Of a stretch of 64,000 nt of DNA, positions 1 to 10,107 are shown one piece after another. A model generated the notes under the pieces. The model saw nothing but the letters and a program-made list of their open reading frames with translations. It did not search any database and was not told where the DNA came from. The position numbers and the translations under genes were made by a program. This DNA is from Aspidapion aeneum. Lineage: Eukaryota > Arthropoda > Insecta > Coleoptera > Brentidae. How positions within the stretch are numbered: the stretch's first letter is position 1; every line of letters begins with the position of its first letter. The stretch lies in the NCBI GenBank assembly GCA_963576565.1, contig OY755047.1:8030931-8094930 (forward strand), given 5' to 3'.

Positions 1-84
1 TAACCCAAAACTAGTTAAAAATTAGTCTTGAAAAAGTTTTTGGAGTATTATAGGGTGTGTCTGTATAACTAATTTAAAAAAAAA

Positions 85-1465
85 CTGTAATTTAACCCGG
101 TACTCATATCTGCCAGGTGCACCAAAAAACCCGGTCAAAATGTTTTTGTGATAACTATACTAACCAATTGATTAGGCTTTCAAGCAGAAAGATTTGATAT
201 TATAAATTCTAAGATGGCTGCGAGAATCAATCTTGCCCGTTTCAAAGAGGCTTTTTAATTCTTGTATTCCGGATAATTTCTGGAACTCTTAAAAACGCTC
301 TGTTTTCGCCACCCTCATGCAACTAGTTACGAATCATTAAAATCCGTTTAGTGGATCTCGAAACATTAATTTTAAAACGGTTTAGTGGTTCCCGAAATAT
401 TATTCCTTAATTCTGTATCCATTCATTTCCTTATAAATTCATTAATACTAAATGGATTCTATAAAATCTCTAAAATCGGTTCAGTGGTTCTTTAAATTAG
501 AATTGTTATAGCAACTGTTATTTCAATTTCTGTCTGCAATAATTTCCTTATAAACTCACTGAATCGATTTCAATGAAAAAAAAAAGAATTATGGTGATAC
601 CCGATTGCTCTTTGATCAAAACTATTAAAATTGAACAAAAGTCAAATTTGTCCTTCTATGAAGGATCGCTTCTTTGTATGTTGCGAAGATTTATTTTTTT
701 ATGATTAACTTGTGCGTGGTGGACCTAGGATCTTTTAAATAAATTCAAAAAAAGGTCGAAAAATTCTCTCAAAATAAGAAAAAACTACCCTTTATGGAGG
801 GTCAAATTCGAATTGGTAAGCTATATTATATTTAGAGATGGCTGAAAATTTAAATACGGATCTTTAATGAACTTGATCTTTGCCATGATGCTTTTTATTT
901 GATTGTCGGTTTACTAGTAATGAATTTATGAGGAAACAAATGCACATAGAAATTGCAAGGCAATCGTATATTCTGTAAAATTTTTCTATACTTCTAAAAA
1001 AATTCAAAACATTTTCGGAATATAAAAATAAACGAACGTTTTTAAAAAGTAAAGTTTTTATGTCCGCCATTTTGGATGTTACAATGACGGCAAATTTTGT
1101 TTGTGATCTTTTAAAAGCAATCAATCGTTAACCTGTATGTAAAAGAATATAGTTAAAGCAAAAATTAATTTTTAGGGGCCTAAACCGATTTAAACGATTC
1201 ATATCTCGTTGTGCGTAGCAATGATAGAGCTTTTCGACAAACAAAAAAATATCTAAAATTTCCGTAACAGAAGAATAAACGAGCCTCTTTCAAGGTCAAG
1301 TTTGATTCTGTCTGCCATCTGGGATTTTAAGATGGTGGACAAAAATATACTTTTACACAAATGTCCGATCAATTCACTGCAAACTACTGTTTGCTTTGGT
1401 AAAATCTATAGTTGGAAAGCTATAACGATAAACATTTTGTCCGGTTTTTTGCCCACCCGGTATGA
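85..1465. mobile_element. Non-autonomous DNA element family with CCCGG-type ends
   Basis: Non-coding repeat related to the element at 12578-14930. Both contain phrases such as 'aagatggcggac', 'aaccgattt..tgaaat' and 'cttataaattcatta', and both finish in a 'tgtccggtttttt..cccacccgg' end (here about 1440-1460). The 86-codon and 62-codon open frames inside are not protein-like. The outer limits are approximate because the left end is diverged. Family name unknown. Confidence 0.5.
618..1140. repeat. Direct repeat copy A (about 520 bp, near-identical to 6088-6622)
   Basis: The stretch from 'ttgaacaaaagtcaaattt' to 'caatcgttaacctgtatg' recurs 5468 bp downstream with essentially no differences. Both copies hold the same 86-codon minus-strand open frame, which looks spurious. 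The near-identity implies a recent duplication or gene conversion, in contrast to the decayed surroundings. Confidence 0.9.
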
Positions 1466-1742
1466 CACAATAAATATAAAATATACATAGATGGCATATT
1501 TTTTTCTTTTGCCCTTATTATCGAAGAAATAACAGTTATTATATCAGGGTGTAATAATAGCAAACTAATAGGCGCTAGAAAAGATCAAACTAAGGATTTT
1601 TTTCTTATTATATTTTGCATCAAACCTCTTTGCTTTTTAGAAAAAGTGTGCCAAACTTAACAGCTTTTATTTTATATTTTTTACTCCCTTGTAATAAACA
1701 ATGAGAAATGCTGGCCAGTTGGCTCGATCAAGGCAATAATAT

Positions 1743-1756
1743 ACACACACACACAC
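1743..1756. repeat. Short (CA)n microsatellite
   Basis: Alternating ca/ac dinucleotides (atacacacacacacac) just before a tandem pair of 'ttataacttcctgaaaaatta' units at about 1770-1815. Confidence 0.8.
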
Positions 1757-1974
1757 ATTTTATATTTTATTATAACTTCCTGAAAAATTAATTTATTATA
1801 ACTTCCTGAAAAATTACAACAAAATCGATATTTTTTGAAATTATGCATGACAATAGGGGTAATAATTAAATGGCAAAATTATTTAAAAATAAATAGAAAT
1901 ACTCAAAATTATTACCCAAAATCTCTTTTTTTCTTTAACAAATTTTAAAAACTCTTTAAAATGTAGTGCTACTA

Positions 1975-2159
1975 CAGTAAATATCGGTTATAACGACATT
2001 GAACGGACCGCTTAATTTCGGTCGTTAAAACCAAGCGTTGTAATAGAAAAAAAAAGTCACAAAATGAGTTATATATTAGAACTCGGTCGGGACCTTAATA
2101 TGTCGCCGCTATAACCGATATGTCGTAATATCCGATATCGTTATAAGCGATATTCACTG
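1975..2159. mobile_element. Pogo/Tigger-like MITE, 185 bp
   Basis: Ends read CAGTAAATATCGGTTATAAC and, on the opposite strand, CAGTGAATATCGCTTATAAC, giving terminal inverted repeats of about 20 bp with two mismatches. The element is flanked by TA on both sides (1973-1974, 2160-2161). The sequence style and TA duplication match non-autonomous pogo/Tigger (Tc1-mariner superfamily) elements. It has no coding capacity. Confidence 0.75.
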
Positions 2160-2519
2160 TATTACTATTTTATATATTTAAGTGGCCTTTAGACATGTAC
2201 AAAAATCTATTTCAATATCTTTTGTGTAAATTTAATAGATCATAAAAATATTAATTCCTCAAAGAATTGACAAATTTATACCTATTCCAAAGATTATTTG
2301 GCCACACTGTATCCGTAACCTATCCATATTTTCTTGGAAAAAAAGCAATAGAATATTTTTGAATTATATTAAAATTATTTAACCTTGTTCAATTTATCAT
2401 TTTAAAAATTCATCGTTTTTCCCTACTCTCCAAACTTAACAAATGCTATAACTTACAAAAAATATTTGAACTTTTTGTCTACTACCTTAACACAGATTAA
2501 TAAGTGCTATTATTTATTA

Positions 2520-3385
2520 AGTATGTGTGGCTGGACTGAATTGCCTCTCGCAAGATCAGGCCTCTATCAGCGTCGTAGCTAGCCTCAGTTTTCAGGGGGG
2601 CCGTGGCGTAGATCTATTTTTTCATAGATATTTTTATAGTAGAGGGGGGAAAGCCCCCCGTGCCTCCTGGCTACAGCAATGTTCTACTCTCTACTAATAA
2701 AAAATACAGAAACAATATACCTAATATGTGTATCACATAAAACATGGGCCCCAGCTTCGCTTAAACACTAGGCTAGCTTAAGGGCCTAAATAAGGGGGAA
2801 GTAGTTAATAGGGTTAAATATCCCCACCTTGCCCCAAAAAATTAGTTCATTGAGGATATATTATATTACAATGATTTTTTTTTATATTCTGAATTCTTGG
2901 GCTAGCTACGTCGATGGAGATTAGATAAAATGTATTTCTTTATGGACTGACCCCTTGATTTATTTGTAGTTTTTTACATTTTTGTATTTATTTGTTTTTG
3001 GGTTTAAATATTTTTTATTAATAAAATTAATCATGCAAATTAATTATAAGTAATCATTAAATAAAATTTATAAAATTCCATGGAAAAAATTCTAACTATA
3101 TGGATTACAATCTCAAAAACTAAAAACCAAAAGTGACAGATAAAATTTAATTTGACAGTTGGATTATTTATATTTTTTTAAATAAAAAAGCAATTTACAA
3201 TCAATTGTTTTTTTTAATAAAAAGTTATAGACCCCCTCTTAAACTGTAGACTACTTAGCTTATAAAGGGCTATTAAAATGAGGTTTTTACTTTTTTCTAT
3301 ATCCCCTAGAAATACCTAAACCCCCCAAAAAGATCGATATTGATATACATACAAGGTGTATTAAAACGCAAAGGAAGCGAAATAT
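2520..3385. other. No recognisable gene; AT-rich intergenic DNA
   Basis: No exon-like open frame, RNA gene or clear repeat boundary seen. It has homopolymer A/T runs and an isolated stretch at 2560-2680 ('ggggccgtggcgtag', 'cctcctggctac') resembling common insect interspersed repeat debris. Confidence 0.5.
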
Positions 3386-3388
3386 ATA

Positions 3389-3973
3389 CAGTATGTCCCC
3401 CTAAGTTGGAATCATATGAAAAACTTTTTTATTATTAATTTTAGGAAAAAAAGTTATTCTTCAAAAAAAATCCTGCATTATCTAAAACCTAGAATACAGT
3501 CATCAAATATCAAATTTTTTCAGTGGTATATGAGGTTTGTCAAAAAATATGAGTTTTACTCAAGAGTAAAGTACCTTTAAATTTGCAAAATAAATGAATA
3601 TGCACTTATTACGCGTTTTAATTTCAAAAGTATTAGAAAACATCGAAAAACTAAAACTAATCACAAGAGATACATGTTCATTCAAAATAGAAAGAGTAGT
3701 AAAAAATAAAATAATCTGAAGTTTTAAACGTAATTTTTAATTCTGATCAACTTTTTTTAGTAACATTTTTCGATATTGTCAAATTTAAAGGTACTTTAAT
3801 CTTGAGTAAAACTCATATTTTTTGACAAACCTCGTATACCACTAAAAGAATTTGATATTTGATGACTGTATTATAGGGTTTAGATAATGCAGAACTTTTT
3901 ATGAAAAATAACTTTTTTTTCTAAAATTATTAATAAAAAAGTTTTCCATATGATTCCAACTTAGGACATACTG
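3389..3973. mobile_element. Palindromic foldback MITE, 585 bp, TA target duplication
   Basis: Left arm starts CAGTATGTCCCCCTAAGTTG and the right arm ends in its near-complement (caacttaggacatactg). Complementarity continues inward for about 200 bp on each side, through 'ggaatcatatg', 'gatgactgta' and 'gagtttta'. The element sits in a TATATA context giving a TA duplication. It could fold into one long hairpin when transcribed. Confidence 0.85.
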
Positions 3974-4402
3974 TATATATACATTTACATATGTATAAGT
4001 CGAAAACGTAAACGCCTAAGCATATTAAATAGGCAGTAGCTAGAAAAGGAATAATATTTGATTAAATTACGTGGTATACCAATCAAATTCTAAATACCTT
4101 ATTCATAATGATCGAGTTCGACCAAACAAACCGGGGCTCCCGAGAGGCTCTCTCTCTTTAATGCACCACATTCAAAAGAGCGGAAGAATTGCCAAGCGCC
4201 CCGGGTTGTCTACGCGAACTCACTAACTGTCCACATATTGAAAAATCAATCTGGGGAAAGTAGGAGAATTGTAAAGTAGATAGGTATAATTGTCTTTGGT
4301 ATGGCAACACCGCCGACTCATTCAGGCGAGACAATTAGCAATTAATATTTACACCGTCGCGTATAGCCATCTGGTATGAGATTTCGGTAACTGGGGCCAT
4401 TT

Positions 4403-4681
4403 TTGGACCAGGCGTCTTTTATATTATTAGTTTATGCTTTAGTGGATGATATAAGAACAAAACAACTGGTGTGGTACGGACATGTACAAAGAATGAATGA
4501 TGAAAGACTACCTAAACAAACACTACAATGGAAACCAACTGGCCGAAGAAAACGAGGACGGTCAAGGAGAAGCTGGAGAGAAGGAATAGACAGTGAAATA
4601 AGAATAAGAGGCCTAGATGATGAATTATGGGCAAACAGACACGAGTGGAGATTGGGTATCGGAAGACGCAGAACGTTGTGA
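4403..4681 (+). pseudogene. C-terminal fragment of a non-LTR retrotransposon reverse transcriptase
   Basis: The open frame encodes the tail typical of insect non-LTR (LINE) polyproteins: a [21 protein letters not shown] segment, a basic GRRKRGR stretch, then RLGIGRRRTL and a stop. It matches the better preserved copy at 13361-14266 in order and wording. The fragment is 5'-truncated, as expected from target-primed reverse transcription, and is followed directly by a TA microsatellite tail. The clade is uncertain; RTE-like is possible because of the microsatellite 3' tail. Confidence 0.8.
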
Positions 4682-4686
4682 AACCG

Positions 4687-4689
<3 letters not shown>

Positions 4690-4757
<68 letters not shown>
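4690..4757. repeat. (TA)n microsatellite, 3' tail of the LINE fragment
   Basis: About 68 bp of nearly pure AT/TA, interrupted once by 'ttttt', directly after the LINE stop codon and 'aaaccgataaa'. Probably the element's own tail expanded by slippage. Confidence 0.85.
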
Positions 4758-4760
<3 letters not shown>

Positions 4761-5394
4761 TTTACTTATTAAGAAAGTTGTATGACCAGAGTCATCATCA
4801 AAATATTAAAATGCTTTTTATTGAAAGTGTTAGATGGTGCTGTACTAGGTCTTTCGCAACTTCGAACAGGTTGTCATCGCTAGTGTATTGCAATTCAGCA
4901 TCATTTTGGAAGTGCTGTTGTAGTGTAGATTAAGATTTTTTAGAAACTTTAAAAATATTAATTTTTATTGTTTAAATTGAAGTGTTTATATCCTAAATAA
5001 AGGGTAATTTGATTCAGAAAGATGTCTTACTTTAATAAAAGTGCAAAAGAAAAAAGAATCATTTTTATTATTTTGTGGACAAATTAGTCATTTCGGGAAC
5101 GCTAATAAATATTCAGCTAAAAAAAACATTGCGTATTTTAGAAATTATATAAGCATTGAAATATTGTGCTATTAAAGCCAAATATATCAATATATTAAAT
5201 AATTTAAAACTTCGAAACTCAAAAATAACAAATTAAAATGTTTTTAAAATTAGCAACAAAAATTTACCCCACCACTGGATAATTTCTCTCACTAATTACA
5301 CTGGTCTGCAAAATAAAGAAAAATTCTTGAGCCGTGGCATTATTTCCGCTGATTCTTATGCGAGGGGTGAACAGCTAACCCAAAATGTTTACAC

Positions 5395-5790
5395 CGATTG
5401 TGAAAATCCACAATCTTTTGCTAAGATTGTGTAAAGATTGTGAGGGATTGTGGCAAGATTGTGAAAGATTGTGAGGGGATTGGGGAGGACTGTGCAGCGG
5501 TGTAGCGTGCCTGAAAGGGCGGGGGGGGGGGGGGGGTTCCATCAAAAATTCTTGCGACCAAAAAAAAAAAAGTCATCATGTCTATAGTTTCCTTTGCCGC
5601 CCACTTAATTTACCGTTACCGGCCCTGCTACTTAATAACCGAGGGGTGACCAACTCTAACCCCAAAATGTGTACACCGATTGTGAAAATCCACAATCTTT
5701 TGCTAAGATTGTGAGAGATTGTCTACAGATTGTGAGGGATTGTGGTGAGATTGTGAGGGATTGTGGTGAGATTGTGAGGGATGTTAACTC
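5395..5790. repeat. GATTGTG-type minisatellite (left side of the element)
   Basis: Imperfect units of roughly 10-18 bp built from 'gattgtgagggattgtgg' at 5395-5480 and again at 5685-5780, split by a G16 homopolymer at 5521-5536 and a second copy of the element's subterminal sequence at 5640-5690. The mirror block on the other flank is 6800-6930. Confidence 0.8.
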
Positions 5791-5944
5791 GCGGATAGAA
5801 AAACGTTAAAAGCAATGAATGGACTGTAAATATTTTTAATGATATCGCGAGCAAACATAAAGATTGATATGAAATTACGAAATAATCAAAATGTCCATAG
5901 GTAAAATATTGATATCACACAACGGTAATCATAGACAAGCACTC

Positions 5945-6087
5945 ACCTCCTTTGCATTTAAGTTCTCCTCGTTCCCAGGGGCCCCCGATTGGATCTAATG
6001 ATGTCACCACGTAGCTGAAGGGTTGAAGTTTCCAGTTCTATGCTTCAGTACACAAAAATCGAGCACTTTCAGGTGTAGATATTTAAA
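5945..6087 (-). repeat. Inverted copy of the segment downstream of the Pao gag
   Basis: On the minus strand this reads through 'tacacctgaaagtgctcgat', 'gaagcatagaact', 'cttcagcccttcagctacgtggtgacatcatta' (in parts) and 'ggggcccc'. It matches 53785-53895 on the plus strand. The sequence may be an LTR piece or an unrelated repeat into which the gag sequence was joined. Confidence 0.7.
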
Positions 6088-6622
6088 ATAAATTAAAATT
6101 GAACAAAAGTCAAATTTGTCCTTCTATGAAGGATCGCTTCTTTGTATGTTGCGAAGATTTATTTTTTTATGATTAACTTGTGCGTGGTGGACCTAGGATC
6201 TTTTAAATAAATTCAAAAAAAGGTCGAAAAATTCTCTCAAAATAAGAAAAAACTACCCTTTATGGAGGGTCAAATTCGAATTGGTAAGCTATATTATATT
6301 TAGAGATGGCTGAAAATTTAAATACGGATCTTTAATGAACTTGATCTTTGCCATGATGCTTTTTATTTGATTGTCGGTTTACTAGTAATGAATTTATGAG
6401 GAAACAAATGCACATAGAAATTGCAAGGCAATCGTATATTCTGTAAAATTTTTCTATACTTCTAAAAAAATTCAAAACATTTTCGGAATATAAAAATAAA
6501 CGAACGTTTTTAAAAAGTAAAGTTTTTATGTCCGCCATTTTGGATGTTACAATGACGGCAAATTTTGTTTGTGATCTTTTAAAAGCAATCAATCGTTAAC
6601 CTGTATGTAAAAGAATATAGTT
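6088..6622. repeat. Direct repeat copy B (near-identical to 618-1140)
   Basis: Second copy of the 520-bp sequence, lying inside the TIR element at 5361-6944. The homology starts at 'attgaacaaaagtcaaattt' and stops at 'gtaaaagaatatagtta'. Confidence 0.9.
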
Positions 6623-6799
6623 ATGTATTTAAAATAGTTGGAGAACGAAATTAACACGCCTTTTTCTCTTGGCGATTGACAATGATCTCCCCGGTTGTTG
6701 GTGCGCATGTCCAAATACGCTGAATGCGCTTTGCCTTTCATACAGTTGTGTGTTTTTAAAAATATATATAAACAACCGCGAAATTTAGCGGGAGCTAAC

Positions 6800-6930
6800 A
6801 GAGGGATTGTGAAGGATTGTGGTAAGATTGTGAAGGATTGTGAGAGATTGTGGGTGATTGGGAGGGATTGTGTAAAGATTGTGAAGGATTGTGAACAGAT
6901 TGTGAGAAATGTGTACACCGATTGTGAGAG
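6800..6930. repeat. GATTGTG-type minisatellite (right side of the element)
   Basis: Eight or more imperfect units ('gattgtgaaggattgtggta') leading straight into the right inverted end of the element at 6929-6944. It is the counterpart of the block at 5395-5790. Confidence 0.85.
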
Positions 6931-7164
6931 CTGTTCACCCCTCGTTCTTATATAAGACAACACCCTGAATCCAAATATAGCTTGCATTTTCTTCTACCAC
7001 CCACCATTTTTGAGGGAGCAGCCCTTTTACCTATTTTAATCATTTTTCGATAATTATAATATTATCGACATAAATTTAAATTTTTAAGTATAAAGAGAGT
7101 TATTTTAGTTTTAAACAATAATAAATACATGGGCGCACCCAGGGAGTCCTTGGGCATCCACAAA

Positions 7165-7350
7165 AAAATCCGCGGTGCCGCAAGTGAAACTGTGGAACTG
7201 CTGTTAAAAGTAAGAAGGTAAGCTTCTAGCGTGTTGCCGATGTTTTTCCTTTGTTTTAGTTCAATAAACGTTTGTTTTCCCAGACGGGGTGAATTTAACT
7301 TTGGGATACATTTTTTTGAAATCTCTAGTTTTCTTCCCTTCAAGCACTCA
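7165..7350 (+). repeat. Gene-like repeat pair, copy 1 (inverted copy at 21165-21345)
   Basis: Shares with the reverse complement of 21165-21345 the order: 'gaaactgtgg', an 'agaag|gtaagcttctagcgtg' donor-like junction, 'ttgccgat', 'cctttgtttt', 'gttttcccag' and 'ctagttttctt'. Exon/intron-like punctuation at the same place in both copies suggests a duplicated gene fragment or a transposon with splice signals. I do not recognise any encoded product. Confidence 0.5.
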
Positions 7351-7584
7351 GCCGTCTATCTACCTTTTTATTTTTAATTAATTTTTTACTTGATCATTTT
7401 GAAATATTTTAAAACCAGTGAAAAAATGCAGTTTTTAAAAACTTCCTGTAGCTTAAAAATGGCTAGCTCTATGAAGATGCAGTTTTTAACTTCAGCTTCT
7501 CTTTAAAATTGAGGATCAATTTTTTTCTATCTTAAACATCAATTATCAAAAACATCAAACTTAAAATATCCTATAGGTACTTAC

Positions 7585-9754
7585 ATTTAAAACTTGGATT
7601 TCCAATTCAGTTACTTCTTCTTCGAGATTGAGAATTTCTTTTTCACTATAAACAAGCTTTTCAACTTGTTTCTCACTGTTTACCTCTTCTTTAAAACTGT
7701 CTTTTACTTCCAAGACGTTGTAGAGTCTTTCCTAAAAGGCATGTATTATTTTAGTTGATTCATATATACAGTATAGGCATGCAGGGACGCATCCAGGAAT
7801 ATGTCTTGGTGGGGGCCCAAAACACCATGATGTTGTATTTTATTCTATTTAATTTTCTTATTTATGAAAAAATCTATAAAATCTTAGGATTGGGAAGGGG
7901 GGGCAGCAAAAAAGGTCAAACTACTGTCTCTCTATCTTATCTGTGTTTTGCTCTATATGGATGATTCTACAAAAATGTTGCTGTGGAGTAGGAATGCATA
8001 TTTTTCAAACACAGACTGCAAATGAAGCATAGTTTTAGTTATAAGATTTAAAACGAAATGTCTTCTTTATGGAGCATTTGAGTTTAATGTATAAAAAAAA
8101 TTGCAAATTTATAATTTTTTTTATTACAAAGCAAATACCTCATTCCTCTGGTGTAGTCCCAAACCATATATTAAAAACTCAGAATGAAAAAAATATCCTA
8201 ATAAATAATATTTAACCAAGTCTTAACTATTTATCAAAAAATTGATAAAACTTAAGTTTACAGTCATATTTTTGAAAATCCGAATTTGCATCTTCCCGGA
8301 AAATTTTACAAATTTAAATGTGCTCCATTTTTAATAACACAATATTTGTGAATACCACCGGTTAATTTCTAGAGAAAGAGACGGCCCTGGATATCTAATT
8401 TACTTGTGAGGATGACAAGTTTTGACAAATAATGTCAACTTTAGTTTGGTTTAAGTTATAGATCTTTTTAATTTTGGCAGAAAATGAGTTTTTTTCGGAG
8501 AAATCAAAAAGGAACGCTTCAATTATCATTCCTCTGGTAAGTAAATATTCTACTGATATCAATAGCATAATTTTTTTGTTGATTGTTTTAAAATTATAAG
8601 TATAGGAACTTTGTTTAAGTTAAGTAGTCTAAATAGATTTTGATTTAAATTGGAAAACCATTAAAAAACTCAAAATTTGGAAAAATAAATGTTTCTTAGC
8701 TTACACCTAATTAGTTACATAAATTTAACAAAACAAAATTATTTACTGTGTTGTACTGTTATTTAAAGGCAATGACCAAAAATCATATCCATATAGCCCA
8801 CTTTTGGTAGAATCATCCTTATAATAAACCATTAATTAAAAAATTCACAGTTTACCAACACAGTTATATTTTTAATAGAAAAAATATTTTTTTTTTCATT
8901 TGTTTCCTTTTTTAATATTTGTTATTTTTTTAATGAGACATCAAAAACACCAACAAGCCACTATTTAAAAATACCTTTTTCTTAAAAAAATAAAAAACTT
9001 TTGTTTAATTAATCCACATAAAGGATGGTTCAGCCTCATAAATTACATTAGATTCAATTAAATTAACTTACATTAACTTATCCTAAGCCAAATTAGACTA
9101 ACTTAAGAGATTTTTTTGTGAAAAAGTGTTTTTTTTTTACTTAGGAAGGTTCCTAGAGGCATAAAATAAGATGTTTACAGAAAATACAAGTGACAAACTT
9201 CAGAAAAACTGTAAAAAATGAGAACATTTTCTCTAAAGTTAGTCTAATTTGGCTTAGGGTAAGTTAATTTAATTTAATCTAATCTAATTTATGAGACTGA
9301 ACTGACCTTAAGGGACTTTCTTTGATATTCAGGTAAAGACCCATATGTAGGTCATAGAATGATGAACATGTTAAAAATAAGCAATGTCATGGAGTATATT
9401 TAAAACTAGAGTAACTACGTACATAAAATTCGATCATGTGAGGACCCACAAATGACCAAAACTGATTATATTTGTCTAGTAATTCATCATTAATATCCTT
9501 CATTTTTTTGTCATCAAGGCCTTTGGCCTTGTAGGAATTGGATATCTCTAACATTATCCATTTTGTTTTATGATTGATGACGTTTGTATCTAAAAGTATT
9601 TATATAAATCAAATTTAATTATGGTAAATAATGTGAAAAATACATTATATTTTTGCTGTAAATACTTACAATCCATGTAGATTAGTAAGGCTGAATGTCC
9701 ATATTTTTGTATCTGTTGATACTCATTCCATAACCTTTCCTCACTTAATTCCAT
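7585..9754 (-). CDS. Unrecognised coiled-coil protein gene, first three coding exons
   Basis: Three minus-strand exons join in frame: 9670-9754 (starts at ATG; begins MELSEERLWNEYQQIQKYGH), 9423-9589 and 7585-7731. Donors GTAAGT, GTACGT and GTAAGT and acceptors 'ttttag' are in the right places and phases 1, 0, 0 are consistent. The joined peptide is about 133 residues, hydrophilic, Lys/Glu-rich, and the third exon (ERLYNVLEVK...LEEEVTELEIQVLN) looks like a coiled coil. No domain is recognised; a small kinetochore, augmin or trafficking subunit would be typical but is not shown. Later exons were not found below 7585. The first long intron has a palindromic element and a MITE. The start codon lies 353 bp from the SF3A3 start on the other strand, suggesting a shared promoter. 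Confidence 0.7.
7959..8818. mobile_element. GGATGATTCTAC MITE, copy 1 (860 bp)
   Basis: Starts GGATGATTCTACAAAA and ends TTTTGGTAGAATCATCC, an inverted end of about 17 bp. Five copies occur in the window (7959, 11506, 29855, 47800 and 49599), all in the same orientation. The body is AT-rich and non-coding, with recurring 'cattcctctggt' motifs. The superfamily is not determined. This copy sits in the first long intron of the minus-strand coiled-coil gene. Confidence 0.85.
9021..9310. mobile_element. Palindromic foldback element, about 290 bp
   Basis: Left arm 'aaggatggttcagcctcata' followed by 'aattaacttac..cctaagccaaattagactaac' is mirrored by 'gttagtctaatttggcttag' through 'tatgagactgaactgacctt' on the right. 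Arms are about 110 bp with a short spacer. It is intronic and non-coding. Confidence 0.8.
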
Positions 9755-10107
9755 TTTAATTCGTTCGGCTCCAAATTAATTGAAAAAAACTGATTTTTTT
9801 TACAAAATTAACGGTTCTAAAAAATTTGAAAAGAAATTGAGGTTAGGGCAAAAAATAAACAAAGATTGAGATTCCGTAATCACAGATATGAGAATCTCAT
9901 CACAGCCGGCTTTATTTACAGGTTTCTTTAAACTGAAAAATTTAGTGTGCTTAAACGTCACAATCGGACGCCCTAACCTTACTTTTGTGTTTATATTTCT
10001 GTGCGATTTAGTTTTTCTGATTTTTACTTATCTTATTTAACCTAATCTGTGTTTCTGATTTTTCATCGTTTTACCTTCTAAGAGTGCATTTGTAGACCGT
10101 CTTTGTC
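9755..10107. promoter_or_regulatory. Bidirectional promoter interval
   Basis: The start codons of the minus-strand coiled-coil gene (9752-9754) and of SF3A3 (10108) are head to head with only 353 bp between them, so both 5' UTRs and promoters must be here. No TATA box is obvious. The central part (9900-9975, 'cacagccggctttatttac', 'cacaatcggacgccctaacc') is richer in G+C and CpG than the surroundings. This is an inference from layout. Confidence 0.6.

Larger units (their letters stand above)
5361..6944. mobile_element. TIR element with CGAGGGGTGAACAGCT ends and 8-bp target duplication
   Basis: Perfect 16-bp inverted ends (5361-5376 and 6929-6944) are flanked by TTCTTATG (5353-5360) and TTCTTATA (6945-6952), an 8-bp target duplication with one mismatch. 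Just inside both ends lies 'tgt.tacaccgattgtga' and then short tandem GATTGTG-type repeats. The 1.58-kb body carries a second copy of the 520-bp repeat (6088-6622), a piece shared with the Bel/Pao-linked sequence near 53.8 kb, and a G16 run at 5521-5536. No transposase is visible. The 8-bp duplication fits hAT or P-like enzymes, but the ends match no family I can name. Confidence 0.75.

Noticed and set aside
864..1124. 86-codon minus-strand frame, repeated at 6332-6592
   Set aside because: Two identical copies only because the whole 520-bp DNA segment is duplicated. Composition is that of AT-rich non-coding DNA.
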